Shown: positions 35,149-43,818 of the stretch, in pieces | How the letters are laid out: each line of letters begins with the position of its first letter | Numbering within the stretch: position 1 is the first letter of the stretch | Origin: Blastocatellia bacterium | GTDB taxonomy: Bacteria > Acidobacteriota > Blastocatellia > Pyrinomonadales > Pyrinomonadaceae | Reading direction: 5' to 3' | Assembly: GCA_016789265.1 (NCBI GenBank) | Contig: JAEUQK010000023.1 | Location: forward strand, 1-64,000 | Length of the DNA: 64,000 bases | The notes under the pieces: generated by a model | Databases searched by the model: none | The model's input: the letters and a program-made list of their open reading frames with translations, nothing else | Told to the model about the DNA's origin: nothing | Position numbers and translations under genes: made by a program

Positions 35149-36279
35149 ATGGACATTCTGAACAGCGGCTCGTTCGTCACGCTCGACAATCGCGAAAAGA
35201 TCGATCAGCTCATCTACACCGCCCGCGAACTCGCGACCGAGGTGAGTCGCGCGGAAGGCTTCCAGAACGGCGGGCAGACCAATCATCAATTAGGACTCGA
35301 GATGTGGAAGGGGGCGGAGTACATGTGCAGGTCCCACGAGGAAGCAAACATCCGGAACCTATTTCTTAGCAAATTCCTCGAACGACTTCGCGAGATCGAA
35401 AAGGAAAGAGGTACCCAGACCAAGTCGGTCGTCGCTACGCCGGATAGTAGTGCATTTGTTCCGGTTCCGAAGACCGAGCCCGTTTCAACACAAACGCCTG
35501 CGATAACGCAGGCGAGGCCGGAGCAGTCGCCACCTAACGAGGCAAGGGATGAGTACCTGGGAGTTCTTTCCGGTGACGATGCCGAGAACAAGCGACCATC
35601 CTACGCCGACGAGTGCTTGCCGGAATGCGAAGCGGATATCGAGGCGAGCGTGGACAGGCTCGATAATGAAACTGCCGCCCCGGATGACGATCACCCATCC
35701 GGAGAGATCGGCACCCTCGCAGTGCAACCGGAGACAGGGGCAGTCTCCGAAGTTGGCGCCATCGAAACGGCGGCGGACCGTTCCGAAGCCGTCGAACGAG
35801 GCGGCTCAAACGATGTCCCTGACGAAGAAGCCCGTCCCGACCTGACAGAACCCGTTGAGCCGGAGTCGATCCCGTCGATCGTTCTGGCCGAAAAAGAGCC
35901 GTACAACCTCGACGCGTGCACCATCACTGCCGTCATCCAAGTGCTTCCGGAAGCGTCCGGGACACGCAAATGTGTTGTCAGCTTACGAACCCACGATTTC
36001 GCGCCGATGGTCACGGTCAGCGAGGGCGACGCCGGGGCGATCCTCCCGCACGTATCCGCCGCGTTGAACGACGCCTTGGCACGATACCGGATCGATCTGC
36101 CCGCGAAAGCGGCCGACAAACTGAAGAAGGAAAAGCCCGCCGCCAAGAAACAAACTAATTCAGGCGCGAAGCCGGTGAAGGCAGCAACGGTTCCGCCCGG
36201 AGCGGCAACAACGGCGGCCGCCTCTCCCGCCACGACCCCCGAAACGGATCAAGGCCAGCGGGGGCTGTTCGCGTCGTGA
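35149..36279 (+). CDS. Acidic protein at the head of the PRTRC-like locus
   Basis: The protein has 376 residues from ATG 35149, preceded by GGAAGGAGAGG. Residues 1-90 are helical and protein-like (NREKIDQLIYTARELATEVS). A long Glu/Asp/Pro/Thr-rich linker (about 95-250) follows. Then a compact beta-type domain of about 75 residues (TITAVIQVLPEASGTRKCVV; SEGDAGAILPHVSAALNDAL) and a Lys/Ala-rich tail. Position, and the C-terminal domain, could make it the counterpart of PRTRC protein E. This is a guess. No clear family is recognised. Confidence 0.55.
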   Translation: MDILNSGSFVTLDNREKIDQLIYTARELATEVSRAEGFQNGGQTNHQLGLEMWKGAEYMCRSHEEANIRNLFLSKFLERLREIEKERGTQTKSVVATPDSSAFVPVPKTEPVSTQTPAITQARPEQSPPNEARDEYLGVLSGDDAENKRPSYADECLPECEADIEASVDRLDNETAAPDDDHPSGEIGTLAVQPETGAVSEVGAIETAADRSEAVERGGSNDVPDEEARPDLTEPVEPESIPSIVLAEKEPYNLDACTITAVIQVLPEASGTRKCVVSLRTHDFAPMVTVSEGDAGAILPHVSAALNDALARYRIDLPAKAADKLKKEKPAAKKQTNSGAKPVKAATVPPGAATTAAASPATTPETDQGQRGLFAS

Positions 36280-36309
36280 ACCTACGCAAGAATCCCAGGA
36301 GAATCGAAT

Positions 36310-36567
36310 ATGGAACAGAAGAAAGGAACACCGGCTCCTGAGGCGGCCGCCAGCGCGGAGCCCGTCACGGAGCCGATGGCGACGATCAAGATCGAAGGGC
36401 AGGAGTTCGAGCTGGACGCCGCGTTGGCACAAGAGGACAAGACCTTGAAGGTCGTCCTCCAGCCGCACTTCGCTTCGGTCGAGAACGCGAACATCACGCG
36501 CGAGGTGAAGGACGGGAAACTTACGGTCACGATCGTGAAGCGTGCCCAGCATAAAGGAGCTCGATGA
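36310..36567 (+). CDS. PRTRC system protein C-like (ubiquitin-like fold suggested)
   Basis: The protein has 85 residues. After a Pro/Ala-rich start of about 22 residues, IEGQEFELDAALAQEDKTLK, VVLQPHFASVENANI and DGKLTVTIVKRAQHKG line up with the pattern of PRTRC protein C, including the final KG. PRTRC C has been proposed to be ubiquitin-like in published comparative work on such operons, from memory. The next gene overlaps by four bases (ATGA). Similarity is modest, so the call is tentative; neighbours B, A and ThiF strengthen it. Confidence 0.6.
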   Translation: MEQKKGTPAPEAAASAEPVTEPMATIKIEGQEFELDAALAQEDKTLKVVLQPHFASVENANITREVKDGKLTVTIVKRAQHKGAR

Positions 36568-36806
36568 ACCGCGAAACCCCGCTCGATCGATTGATCCGCG
36601 AAACGGAGCGAGTGAACCCAGCGATCCTTCTCGCCGAGGAGTTCATGCGAAGGGGCGCCGCAGACCTTCTGAGTGCGGAAGAGATAGATCGCGCGGCGGA
36701 GGTCCTGAACGACGCTCGTGCGGAGATCGAGACGATCAGGCGCCAGATCGCGGCCTTCGTAAGGTCACCTCCGAGTGCGTCGAGTCGGACGCCCATAGGT
36801 TTCTAG
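36564..36806 (+). CDS. Small helical protein of the PRTRC-like locus
   Basis: The protein has 80 residues. It is predicted helical and charged (RLIRETERVNPAILLAEEFM; EEIDRAAEVLNDARAEIETI), with a Ser/Pro-rich end. Its ATG overlaps the protein C stop by four bases, and the next gene begins three bases after its stop. No family is recognised. Confidence 0.6.
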   Translation: MNRETPLDRLIRETERVNPAILLAEEFMRRGAADLLSAEEIDRAAEVLNDARAEIETIRRQIAAFVRSPPSASSRTPIGF

Positions 36807-36809
36807 TCA

Positions 36810-37637
36810 GTGAGTGTGCAGTTCATTTCACCAAGTTCGAGCCGGCCTGGGTTCGGCGAACGGCTTTCGAGATCGCTCGAGTACCTAACCTTCAAAGCCC
36901 GAAGTCACAACGCGGTCACCGCTTTCGAACTTGTCGAACGCGTCATCTCCGAGCAGCGAAAGTACCTGATGTATCGGGAGATGTTCCCGAGGGAGTGGAA
37001 GCGGTCCAGGGCAAGTCTGTACAGGCGCGGGTACTACGAGAGGTACAGCGAGCGTGTGAACGAACTGTTCAATCTTGTAAACGATAACTGTTTCCCGTTG
37101 CTGGAGTTCGCCTACGACGATCCGGAGAACGAGTTCGAGCAGTTCGCGATCCCGCCGATGAACGTCGATCTGTGCTGCGAGGAAATCTACTTCGAGAATC
37201 TGAAGGTCAGCTACGCCGCCGCGTTGGTCTTTTACGTCCCCGATGAAGCGTGGGACTTCCTGAATCATCGATTCAAATTATCGAGAAGCGATTTTCCGGA
37301 GATAGTCGCCGATCCGCATCCGAACGTGTGGGACGGAAAGAACGGCTCGCTGCTCGGGGAACTCTTGCGATTGGTCGATCACTCCACCGGCAATCCGTGG
37401 CTCGACAGCAACTACTGCCAAACCGCCGATTGGTACAACTGGGACCGGGAAACGATCGCGGGGCTCACCGCCGAGTATGAAGCCGCCAACGAGGTCTTCG
37501 AAAAGCTTAACGTGCTCGACGAGATGATCGAGGCCGATCCGGGAAAGATGCTGCGGGCATTGATCGACTTTTGGAACACGGGCAAGTATCCGGGTTTGGT
37601 GTTGCCGTCGACGTCCACATCGGAGAACCATCTATGA
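36810..37637 (+). CDS. Possible PRTRC protein F-like
   Basis: The protein has 275 residues from a GTG start. No active-site motif is seen. Its C-terminal part (NPWLDSNYCQTADWYNWDRE, then an AANEVFEKLNVLDEMIEADP helix) resembles the aromatic-rich region I associate with PRTRC protein F, and it sits in the corresponding place. It overlaps the ERF gene by four bases (ATGA). Identification rests on pattern and position, so confidence is limited. Confidence 0.5.
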   Translation: MSVQFISPSSSRPGFGERLSRSLEYLTFKARSHNAVTAFELVERVISEQRKYLMYREMFPREWKRSRASLYRRGYYERYSERVNELFNLVNDNCFPLLEFAYDDPENEFEQFAIPPMNVDLCCEEIYFENLKVSYAAALVFYVPDEAWDFLNHRFKLSRSDFPEIVADPHPNVWDGKNGSLLGELLRLVDHSTGNPWLDSNYCQTADWYNWDRETIAGLTAEYEAANEVFEKLNVLDEMIEADPGKMLRALIDFWNTGKYPGLVLPSTSTSENHL

Positions 37638-38128
37638 ACAAGAGCGAAAGCATCGCCAATCTCGCGAAATCTCTCGCCTTAGTGCAGGCGAATCTGGCAC
37701 CGGCGAAGCGCGACTCCACCAACCCGTTCTTCAACTCGACGTACGCCGATCTTACCTCGGTGTGGGGGAGCTGCCGCGAACTCCTGGCTAAACACGGGCT
37801 CAGCGTGATCCAGGGTAACAGCATCGGGGCGAACAACACGGTCATCGTCGAGACGATTCTCGCGCATGAATCGGGTCAGTGGATCCAGAGCGAGCTTTGC
37901 ATGCCGCTCGCGAAGAACGATCCGCAGGGGGTCGGTTCGGCGATCACGTACGGTAGGCGTTACGGCTTGGCGGCCATCATCGGGATAGTCGCCGACGACG
38001 ATGACGACGGGAACGCGGCATCGCTCAAGAGCGGCAACGGCCATGTCCAGCCCACGGCGAAGAACCCGCAGCCTTCGTACCGCCGTCCCGTCGGCCAACC
38101 CGCGAACGGGTCCGTCCAGGTCAGTTGA
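37634..38128 (+). CDS. ERF-family single-strand annealing protein
   Basis: The protein has 164 residues. The ERF pattern is clear: FFNSTYADLTSVWGSCRELL, GLSVIQG, and GSAITYGRRYGLAAIIGIVA with DDDDD following. ERF proteins anneal complementary single strands in phage-type recombination. A Pro/Gln/Asn-rich tail of about 30 residues ends the protein, as in many single-strand binding partners. It overlaps the preceding gene and lies 12 bases before protein B. It supports a replication or repair role for the locus. Confidence 0.85.
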   Translation: MNKSESIANLAKSLALVQANLAPAKRDSTNPFFNSTYADLTSVWGSCRELLAKHGLSVIQGNSIGANNTVIVETILAHESGQWIQSELCMPLAKNDPQGVGSAITYGRRYGLAAIIGIVADDDDDGNAASLKSGNGHVQPTAKNPQPSYRRPVGQPANGSVQVS

Positions 38129-38140
38129 CCGAAATCCGTC

Positions 38141-38803
38141 ATGCGAAATCACAAAGTCCCGCCGGATGCGGAAGCCGCCCTCTACTTCCTCCCCGGCCAG
38201 TACTTATTCGAGGCATTCCGTGAGAACGGACACGGGCTGAAGGCGTTGTCCAGCGTGCAGGTGACGAGGGCGTTTCGCGATCTTCAGACCGATACCGGGT
38301 GGATAGATCGGCGAATATTAAGGTATCGCGAAGCGACGGACGGGAACGCGATTCTCTCGTTTCTTCCAGCAGGCTCGCGAACGATCACGGTGGCGTTTCC
38401 GAACGACCGTGTCGAGGCGCTGACCCTGCCGCTCCCGACCTTGATCCTCCTCGGGAAGGGGAAAGTCTACTATCTTTGGGCGGCCGGAACTTCGAAGGTG
38501 ACCCGGAGCACACGACTCGCCGTCGCTCCGTTGCCGAACATCGGCTCAGGGAAGATCTGCTTCGGGAAAAACGAGGTGCCGGAGACACATCCGTCCGCGC
38601 TTACCGCCATCTGGAAGCTCATTTTCGACGCGCCGTTCAACGGCGACCATTCGGCGGGGCGGTGCCAAACGGAGGACGACGTTCGCGACCTGCTCGCGAA
38701 GTTGGCCGCTGACAAAGTGAAGAAGTTTCCAACGCCGCAATTAATCATGTCGTCGAGCACCGTCGAGGACGCGTGGGAAAGCGTAGTCGAACGTGCCCGA
38801 TAG
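38141..38803 (+). CDS. PRTRC system protein B (E2-like fold suggested)
   Basis: The protein has 220 residues. The family pattern is good: LPLPTLILLGKGKVYYLWA, then LAVAPLPNIGSGKICFGKNE, then ALTAIWKLIFDAPFN. PRTRC B has been compared with ubiquitin E2 enzymes, from memory. In that light Cys140 in KICFG, after the Asn of PN, is the candidate active Cys. It overlaps protein A by 11 bases. It probably acts with the ThiF and JAMM proteins encoded next. Confidence 0.8.
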   Translation: MRNHKVPPDAEAALYFLPGQYLFEAFRENGHGLKALSSVQVTRAFRDLQTDTGWIDRRILRYREATDGNAILSFLPAGSRTITVAFPNDRVEALTLPLPTLILLGKGKVYYLWAAGTSKVTRSTRLAVAPLPNIGSGKICFGKNEVPETHPSALTAIWKLIFDAPFNGDHSAGRCQTEDDVRDLLAKLAADKVKKFPTPQLIMSSSTVEDAWESVVERAR

Positions 38804-39491
38804 GACAGTCGGTTTTAGCACCGATTTTCTTATGTCATCGAACCTCTTCGTTCCACCAAAACTTGTGGGGCATCGCATCGCTGCGTCTGAAAATGACCCG
38901 ATCGAAGCCGCGTTGTACGAATATCTTCTGGCCGGAAACGGTTTGTTCGTCCGGGCTAAACGCCGGGAGTTCGCCGTTTCGTTACCGGTCTGCAGCCGGA
39001 AGATCGTCGGACTCACGAACCAAACAGTGGGAATCTGGTGGACAACAAGGACAAAGATACGCGCGTCGTTGTGGAGCGAGATCTTGCGGCACAGTCAGAA
39101 AACGCATACTTCGTCTTGTTTCAAGGAAGAAGTCTACCTGATCTATTGGGATAGACTTCTCGGCGCTTGGCGGTGGCGGGCTTCGGGCCGCGACAGCAAT
39201 TGGGCATCGACGATCGCGGACGACAGCTTGCCCGAGTACGTGGAGTGCTGCATCGAACTGCACACCCACCCGCCCGGGGCTTTGAGCTTCAGCGCGGCAG
39301 ACGACCGCGACGAACTCGGAAAGTTCCGCATCTTCGCGATCCTAATCGATGTCCACGATAAGCCGAAGATACGGTTCCGCTGCGGCGTCTACGAACATCT
39401 CGTATCGATCCCCGCCGCTTGGGTCGGCGAGATGCCGGACGGCATCGTCGACCTCAACGAGATCGACGCGCTTGTGGAGATGTTGTCGTGA
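38793..39491 (+). CDS. PRTRC system protein A (JAMM/JAB metalloprotease domain)
   Basis: The protein has 232 residues from a GTG start; ATG 38832 is an alternative. It carries a complete JAMM motif: His157 and His159 in ELHTHPPGALSFSAADD, Ser167 and Asp170. An upstream acidic residue (Glu112 or Glu113 in KEEVYLIYWD) could be the catalytic Glu. JAMM proteases cut isopeptide or peptide bonds behind ubiquitin-like proteins. The stop overlaps the ThiF gene start (GTGA). Confidence 0.85.
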   Translation: MPDRTVGFSTDFLMSSNLFVPPKLVGHRIAASENDPIEAALYEYLLAGNGLFVRAKRREFAVSLPVCSRKIVGLTNQTVGIWWTTRTKIRASLWSEILRHSQKTHTSSCFKEEVYLIYWDRLLGAWRWRASGRDSNWASTIADDSLPEYVECCIELHTHPPGALSFSAADDRDELGKFRIFAILIDVHDKPKIRFRCGVYEHLVSIPAAWVGEMPDGIVDLNEIDALVEMLS

Positions 39492-40348
39492 ACGGGATAG
39501 ATCTCAGCTTCGCGAACGCGGGCGTCGTGATGCCCAAGGAACATAACAAACTCCGGGTCATACAGGTCGGTGCGGGCGGAACGGGATCGTTCGCGGCACT
39601 CGCCATCGCCCGGTTCCTGTACGAGTTGAAAGAGTCGGGAAAGTCAGCCGAAATGCTCATCATCGATCCGGATGTGGTCGAGGCCGGAAATATACCCCGA
39701 AGCAATTTCTGCGCTGCGGAGATAGGGAGTTTCAAGGCCCAGTCACTCGCGAGCCGGATCGCGCTCGCGTGGGGGCTGGAATGCGGCTACGCGAACGAGA
39801 GATTCGACGCCGAGGCGCATCTGAAGCAATCGTCGGGGGACTACCGCAACCTCACGGTGATCGTCGGTTGCGTGGACAACCACCTCGCGAGGCTCGAAAT
39901 GCACCTGGCCGTCGAAAAGCATCAGGGCTACAGATCGGACGACGCGGCGAACATCTGGTGGATCGACGGCGGCAACGGGAGATTCTCCGGGCAGGTACTT
40001 ATCGGCTCGAACGCGAAGCCGATGAAAGCCGCGAAGCTCTTCGTAGGTTCCAGCATCTGCCGGTCGCTGCCCGCTCCGTCATTAGTTCATCCGGAGCTGC
40101 TAACGGATGTGGAAAAAGCGACTAGGCCGATCACCCAAGTCTCGTGCCCGGATCGCATCAGGCTCGGCGAGCAGAGCCTGAACGTGAATCAGCGGGTCGC
40201 GGTCGAGATCGGCGAGATGCTCTCGGCAATGTTCCTCACACGAAATCTCCGGCGCTTCGCGACCTACTTTGATCTCGAGACGGGGACGAGCCGTTCACAC
40301 TACTGCACTCCGGATCAAATCGAATCAGCCACCCGAAGAAAGCGATAA
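39488..40348 (+). CDS. PRTRC system ThiF/E1-like protein
   Basis: The protein has 286 residues from a GTG that overlaps the protein A stop. The nucleotide loop GAGGTG is at 28-33 in VIQVGAGGTGSFAALAIARF, and the acidic strand ends LIIDPDVVEAGNIPRSNF, as in ThiF/MoeB/E1 enzymes. A later SCPDRIRLGEQSLNVNQRVA segment matches the conserved end region of PRTRC ThiF proteins. The family activates the C-terminus of a ubiquitin-like protein with ATP. The partner is likely the protein C-like product. Confidence 0.88.
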   Translation: MNGIDLSFANAGVVMPKEHNKLRVIQVGAGGTGSFAALAIARFLYELKESGKSAEMLIIDPDVVEAGNIPRSNFCAAEIGSFKAQSLASRIALAWGLECGYANERFDAEAHLKQSSGDYRNLTVIVGCVDNHLARLEMHLAVEKHQGYRSDDAANIWWIDGGNGRFSGQVLIGSNAKPMKAAKLFVGSSICRSLPAPSLVHPELLTDVEKATRPITQVSCPDRIRLGEQSLNVNQRVAVEIGEMLSAMFLTRNLRRFATYFDLETGTSRSHYCTPDQIESATRRKR

Positions 40349-40351
40349 GTT

Positions 40352-40681
40352 ATGTCGAGGCTTCTCACCGAAGAGCTTAGTAGAGCTCTACCAAAACTGC
40401 GTGCCCAGGAGAGGTCGGAGGACCCGATCGTTCACGCGATCTTCTTCTTTCCATTGAGCGATTGGAAATGGTTCGTGACTGAAGGGGAGCCGAACGGGAA
40501 CGATGTGACTTTTTTCGGCTATGTGGAAGGCTTTGAGGCCGAACTGGGCCATTTTACTTTAAGCGAACTCGAAAGCGTGGATATCGACGGGTTCAAGATC
40601 GAACGCGTTGAGGATTTCGAGCCCGCACCGTTGCGACACTGCCTCGAACTCCACTCCGGCAGATCGAGAACAAGCGGTTGA
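40352..40681 (+). CDS. DUF2958 protein
   Basis: The protein has 109 residues. It follows the DUF2958 pattern: LPKLRAQE, AIFFFPLSDWKWFVTEGEP, FFGYVEGFEAELGHFTLSEL, IERVEDFEPAPL. Proteins of this family are common in PRTRC-type and other plasmid loci; their function is unknown. It starts three bases after the ThiF stop, so it is part of the same operon. Confidence 0.82.
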   Translation: MSRLLTEELSRALPKLRAQERSEDPIVHAIFFFPLSDWKWFVTEGEPNGNDVTFFGYVEGFEAELGHFTLSELESVDIDGFKIERVEDFEPAPLRHCLELHSGRSRTSG

Positions 40682-40693
40682 CGGAAGATGCAC

Positions 40694-42124
40694 ATGGAAC
40701 GTCAGCAATCAACAATTCAGGCGAATGGGCATCCGTCCATTCCGACGACAAACTCGCTTGCGTCGTCGGTTCTGCGGAACATATTCGGACGTGGCTCACA
40801 AGAAATATCGGGAGATCGATCCGATCATCAACGCGCCCCTGAGGACTGCGTGCGGGGGAAACAAACCGGCGCCGAAATGTCTGATTCACCAGCGTCAGCG
40901 ATTGCGAGGAATGCTATTGACCGCCTTTCCGCACGAAAGGAGAGAGCAGCCGTCCGGCTTGGGATCGGCATCGACGAGGTTGAATCGCTGCCGTTCGATC
41001 TTTCGAGACTTGAGAGCGAAGGGATCTTCATGAACATCGACTGCCGCGGATTCGGCAGTCTTGTCCGGCAGTTGGAGTGGAAGGCGCTTGGCGTAAAGTT
41101 GCCGGAAGATGCGGCCGTGCGGGTCAGCCCGCCACGCGCCGGGTTGCTCCCCGATGTCTATCGAAACAAGCTGATGCGCGGGGCGGCTCAGGCGCACAAC
41201 GCCCTAAATCGCTACGGCTTCCGGTTTACGCTCTGCGAAACCATCTGGGGGACGAGCGAGTACAAGTGGATCCCCTGGGGTGCGTTCGAGCAGTTCGAGA
41301 CGGAATACTTGAAAGCGAACGAAACGCTTGCGGCGGCGAAAGCGGAGACGCTTGAGAATTACGACGACATCCTAACCGTCCTGCAAGATAGTTTCTACAA
41401 ACTCGCGGAAGACTCGGCGTACCGGTTCCAGGCGACCACGAGCGAGCCTTTCGACCGGGCCGAGTTCATCAATGCGGTCGCGGCCCAGGCAATCGGGATG
41501 GTGCCGACTCCGGCGATGATCAGAGACGGTCTGACGATCGAGATGAGGCCCAAGGTGGTAATCCTGGGTTCGGAAGTGGCCGCCGAACAGAAATTGACGC
41601 GCGAGCTAAGACTCGAGGCAACGCGGGCGGAAACGGAGACCCGTGCCGTCGAGATCGAGGCGAAGACGAGGAACAATATCGAGCGGCTGAAAGTGGTCGG
41701 CTTTGAGGAAGACCAGCGTCGCGAGCGGGAGGTCAAGGAACGCATACGCGATATGAAGATCGAGGCGGCCCGCCGCGAGGCGGAGGAGGCGGTCTCGCCG
41801 ATCAAGGAAGGGCTGGCCCAGATCACCGCGAGGATATGCGAAGCGGCGCAGGAGATGTCCGTGCGGCTGAAGGACGCCAACTTCGTACCGGGCAGCCTCG
41901 CGAAACGGGCCCGCCAGATGTGCGAATGGTACAGCCTCATGAACTTCACGGGTGATGACTCGCTCGAAGACGTGCTCGCCAGATTGCAGGACGCCGCCGG
42001 CCGCGAAGCCAGGCACCGCTCCCCGGAAGAGATGCGGGACGCCCTCAACGATGTCCTGCGTGCGACCACCGTTCAGTCCAGAAAACTCCTCGACGAAGAC
42101 CGGCTATCAGCCCTCGAACTCTGA
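40694..42124 (+). CDS. Coiled-coil protein, possibly DUF3150-like
   Basis: The protein has about 476 residues if ATG 40694 is used (GGAAG six bases upstream); ATG 40877 is an alternative, since the first 61 residues are low-complexity and overlap a competing frame. The middle holds NALNRYGFRF and ENYDDILTVLQDSFYKLAE, reminiscent of DUF3150 proteins of PRTRC-type plasmids. A long Glu/Arg-rich coiled coil spans about residues 280-380 (EDQRREREVKERIRDMKIEA). The C-terminal 90 residues are helical. It is followed after 55 bases by the AAA gene. Function unknown. Confidence 0.6.
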   Translation: MERQQSTIQANGHPSIPTTNSLASSVLRNIFGRGSQEISGDRSDHQRAPEDCVRGKQTGAEMSDSPASAIARNAIDRLSARKERAAVRLGIGIDEVESLPFDLSRLESEGIFMNIDCRGFGSLVRQLEWKALGVKLPEDAAVRVSPPRAGLLPDVYRNKLMRGAAQAHNALNRYGFRFTLCETIWGTSEYKWIPWGAFEQFETEYLKANETLAAAKAETLENYDDILTVLQDSFYKLAEDSAYRFQATTSEPFDRAEFINAVAAQAIGMVPTPAMIRDGLTIEMRPKVVILGSEVAAEQKLTRELRLEATRAETETRAVEIEAKTRNNIERLKVVGFEEDQRREREVKERIRDMKIEAARREAEEAVSPIKEGLAQITARICEAAQEMSVRLKDANFVPGSLAKRARQMCEWYSLMNFTGDDSLEDVLARLQDAAGREARHRSPEEMRDALNDVLRATTVQSRKLLDEDRLSALEL

Positions 42125-42179
42125 TTTCGGCCGTCGAGCGTGCGACCCACGATCGAAGAAATCGACAAATCAAACGAAC

Positions 42180-43799
42180 ATGACGACTACCGAACCGGAC
42201 GCCAGGAGCGTCGATAGATTCCTGCGCGAACTCGACGTGCGGATAAGAGCCCGCTACCCCTTGATAGCCATCAACACATACGAGGAGGATCGAGTTCGCG
42301 AAGCTCTGATCGATCTCGTATTTCAGGAGCGGCATAAGGAGAAACCGCTGTACATCTGGAGCCGGCCCGCGGGCCTGCAGAAAGTGTTCGATCCGAAGGA
42401 GGGCATCCTTCAGAACCCAGTATCGGTCGGCGACACGGAGGACCCGGAGGGCGTTCTGGGTTTCATCTCGGAACAGAAGACGGGGCTCTTTTTGCTGTGC
42501 GACTATGCCCCCTACATCTCCCCGTACGGTCAAGAAGATCCGCTACTGGTTCGCCGACTTCGAGAGATCGCCTGGAAGCTGAAATCCACCAAAGCGACGG
42601 TATTGTTCGTCGCCCCCAACTTTCCCGACCTGAAGACGCTGGAAAAGGAAATAACGCAGATCGACCTCGAACTCCCGAAGGAGGGCGAGATCGAGGAGTC
42701 GATCGAGTTGCAGCTTGAGAATCTTCGATCGAGCGGGCTGGCCATCGATCTCGAGAAAGAGACGCAGGACGCTTTGCTTCAGTCTCTCCTCGGGCTTACC
42801 GCCGGGGAGATCAGCAACGTGATCGCGAAGGCCGTGATCAGCTGCAACGGCCTCAATCGGGAATCGATCAACGTCATCCTCGAAGAGAAGAAGAACGTGA
42901 TCCGCGGCAGCGGCTCGCTGACCTATGTCCATCCAGAGCCTGCGAGCAACCTCGGCGGTTATCAAGCATTGCGATCGATTCTTGAGCGTGCCGCGTACAC
43001 CTTCAGCCCGCGAGCGAAGGCCCGGCACGTCGAACCGTGCAAGGGAATACTGCTTGTCGGATTGCCCGGATGCGGAAAAGATCTTTGCAAGCGGGTCGCA
43101 TCGTCGATCACCAACCGCGCCCTGCTAGATCTCGATTTCGGATCGATCATGGGCGAGGGGGGCGGCGTCATCGGCTCGTCTGCGATGTCCATCAAGCGGG
43201 CCCTGTCGATCGCGGGCACGATTAAGGGGATCCTCGGAATCAGTGAATTCGAGAAAGCGGTCTCCGGGATGAAGTCGTCGAACAAGACCGACGGCGGTGA
43301 AACGGCCCGGACGATCTCCTACCTGCTCAACTGGATGCAGGACAACAAGGACGTGCTCGTGTTCGCGACCGCAAACGACGTTCGCGAACTCGAATCGGAG
43401 CAGTTCCGCATCGGCCGGTTCTCTTACATCCACTTCGTTGATCTCCCTGACACGGAGGATCGGTCCGAGATCTTCAAGGTTCATTTGAAGAAACGCGAAC
43501 TGGTCCCCGAACAGTTCGACCTCGAAAAGCTCGTCGATAAGAGCAAGGACTTCTCCGGAGCGGAGATCGAAGCGGCGGTGAAGGACGGTGTGCTGGAAGC
43601 TTTTATTGACGGCGACCGCCCGGCGGAAACGCGGGACATCCTCAAGGCGGTCGAGGGCATAACGCCGACCGCCCAGATGATGAGCGAGAAGATCGAGGAG
43701 ATCCGCAAATGGGCTCGCAACAATATCAAAGGAGCGGCGGGCAGGACCGGCAGTCAAGCAATTGGCGGCAATCGCGGCGACCGGGTCTACGAATTTTGA
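42180..43799 (+). CDS. Ycf46-like AAA protein with degenerate Walker A and B
   Basis: The protein has 539 residues. Layout follows Ycf46 AAA proteins: N-terminal domain with RYPLIAINTYEEDRVREAL, AAA core from about 260. Walker A reads GLPGCGKD (294-301), with Asp301 where Ser or Thr is needed to hold magnesium. Walker B reads ILGISEFEK, with Ser355 in place of the Asp of the DE pair. Sensor 1 (FATAND, 395-400) and the arginine region (FRIGRFSYIHFVDLP) remain. It should bind nucleotide poorly or not hydrolyse it. The bases are clear (AAA GAT CTT; ATC AGT GAA). It is followed by DUF1257, DUF2997 and radical SAM genes. Confidence 0.85.
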   Translation: MTTTEPDARSVDRFLRELDVRIRARYPLIAINTYEEDRVREALIDLVFQERHKEKPLYIWSRPAGLQKVFDPKEGILQNPVSVGDTEDPEGVLGFISEQKTGLFLLCDYAPYISPYGQEDPLLVRRLREIAWKLKSTKATVLFVAPNFPDLKTLEKEITQIDLELPKEGEIEESIELQLENLRSSGLAIDLEKETQDALLQSLLGLTAGEISNVIAKAVISCNGLNRESINVILEEKKNVIRGSGSLTYVHPEPASNLGGYQALRSILERAAYTFSPRAKARHVEPCKGILLVGLPGCGKDLCKRVASSITNRALLDLDFGSIMGEGGGVIGSSAMSIKRALSIAGTIKGILGISEFEKAVSGMKSSNKTDGGETARTISYLLNWMQDNKDVLVFATANDVRELESEQFRIGRFSYIHFVDLPDTEDRSEIFKVHLKKRELVPEQFDLEKLVDKSKDFSGAEIEAAVKDGVLEAFIDGDRPAETRDILKAVEGITPTAQMMSEKIEEIRKWARNNIKGAAGRTGSQAIGGNRGDRVYEF

Positions 43800-43818
43800 G
43801 GACGGTGTTCAAGAGGTT

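Noticed and set aside
40678..40848. Small TTG-started frame of about 56 codons overlapping the DUF2958 stop
   Set aside because: Composition is natural (VHSDDKLACVVGSAEHIRTW), but it competes with the N-terminal part of the next gene and no ribosome site or family decides between them.
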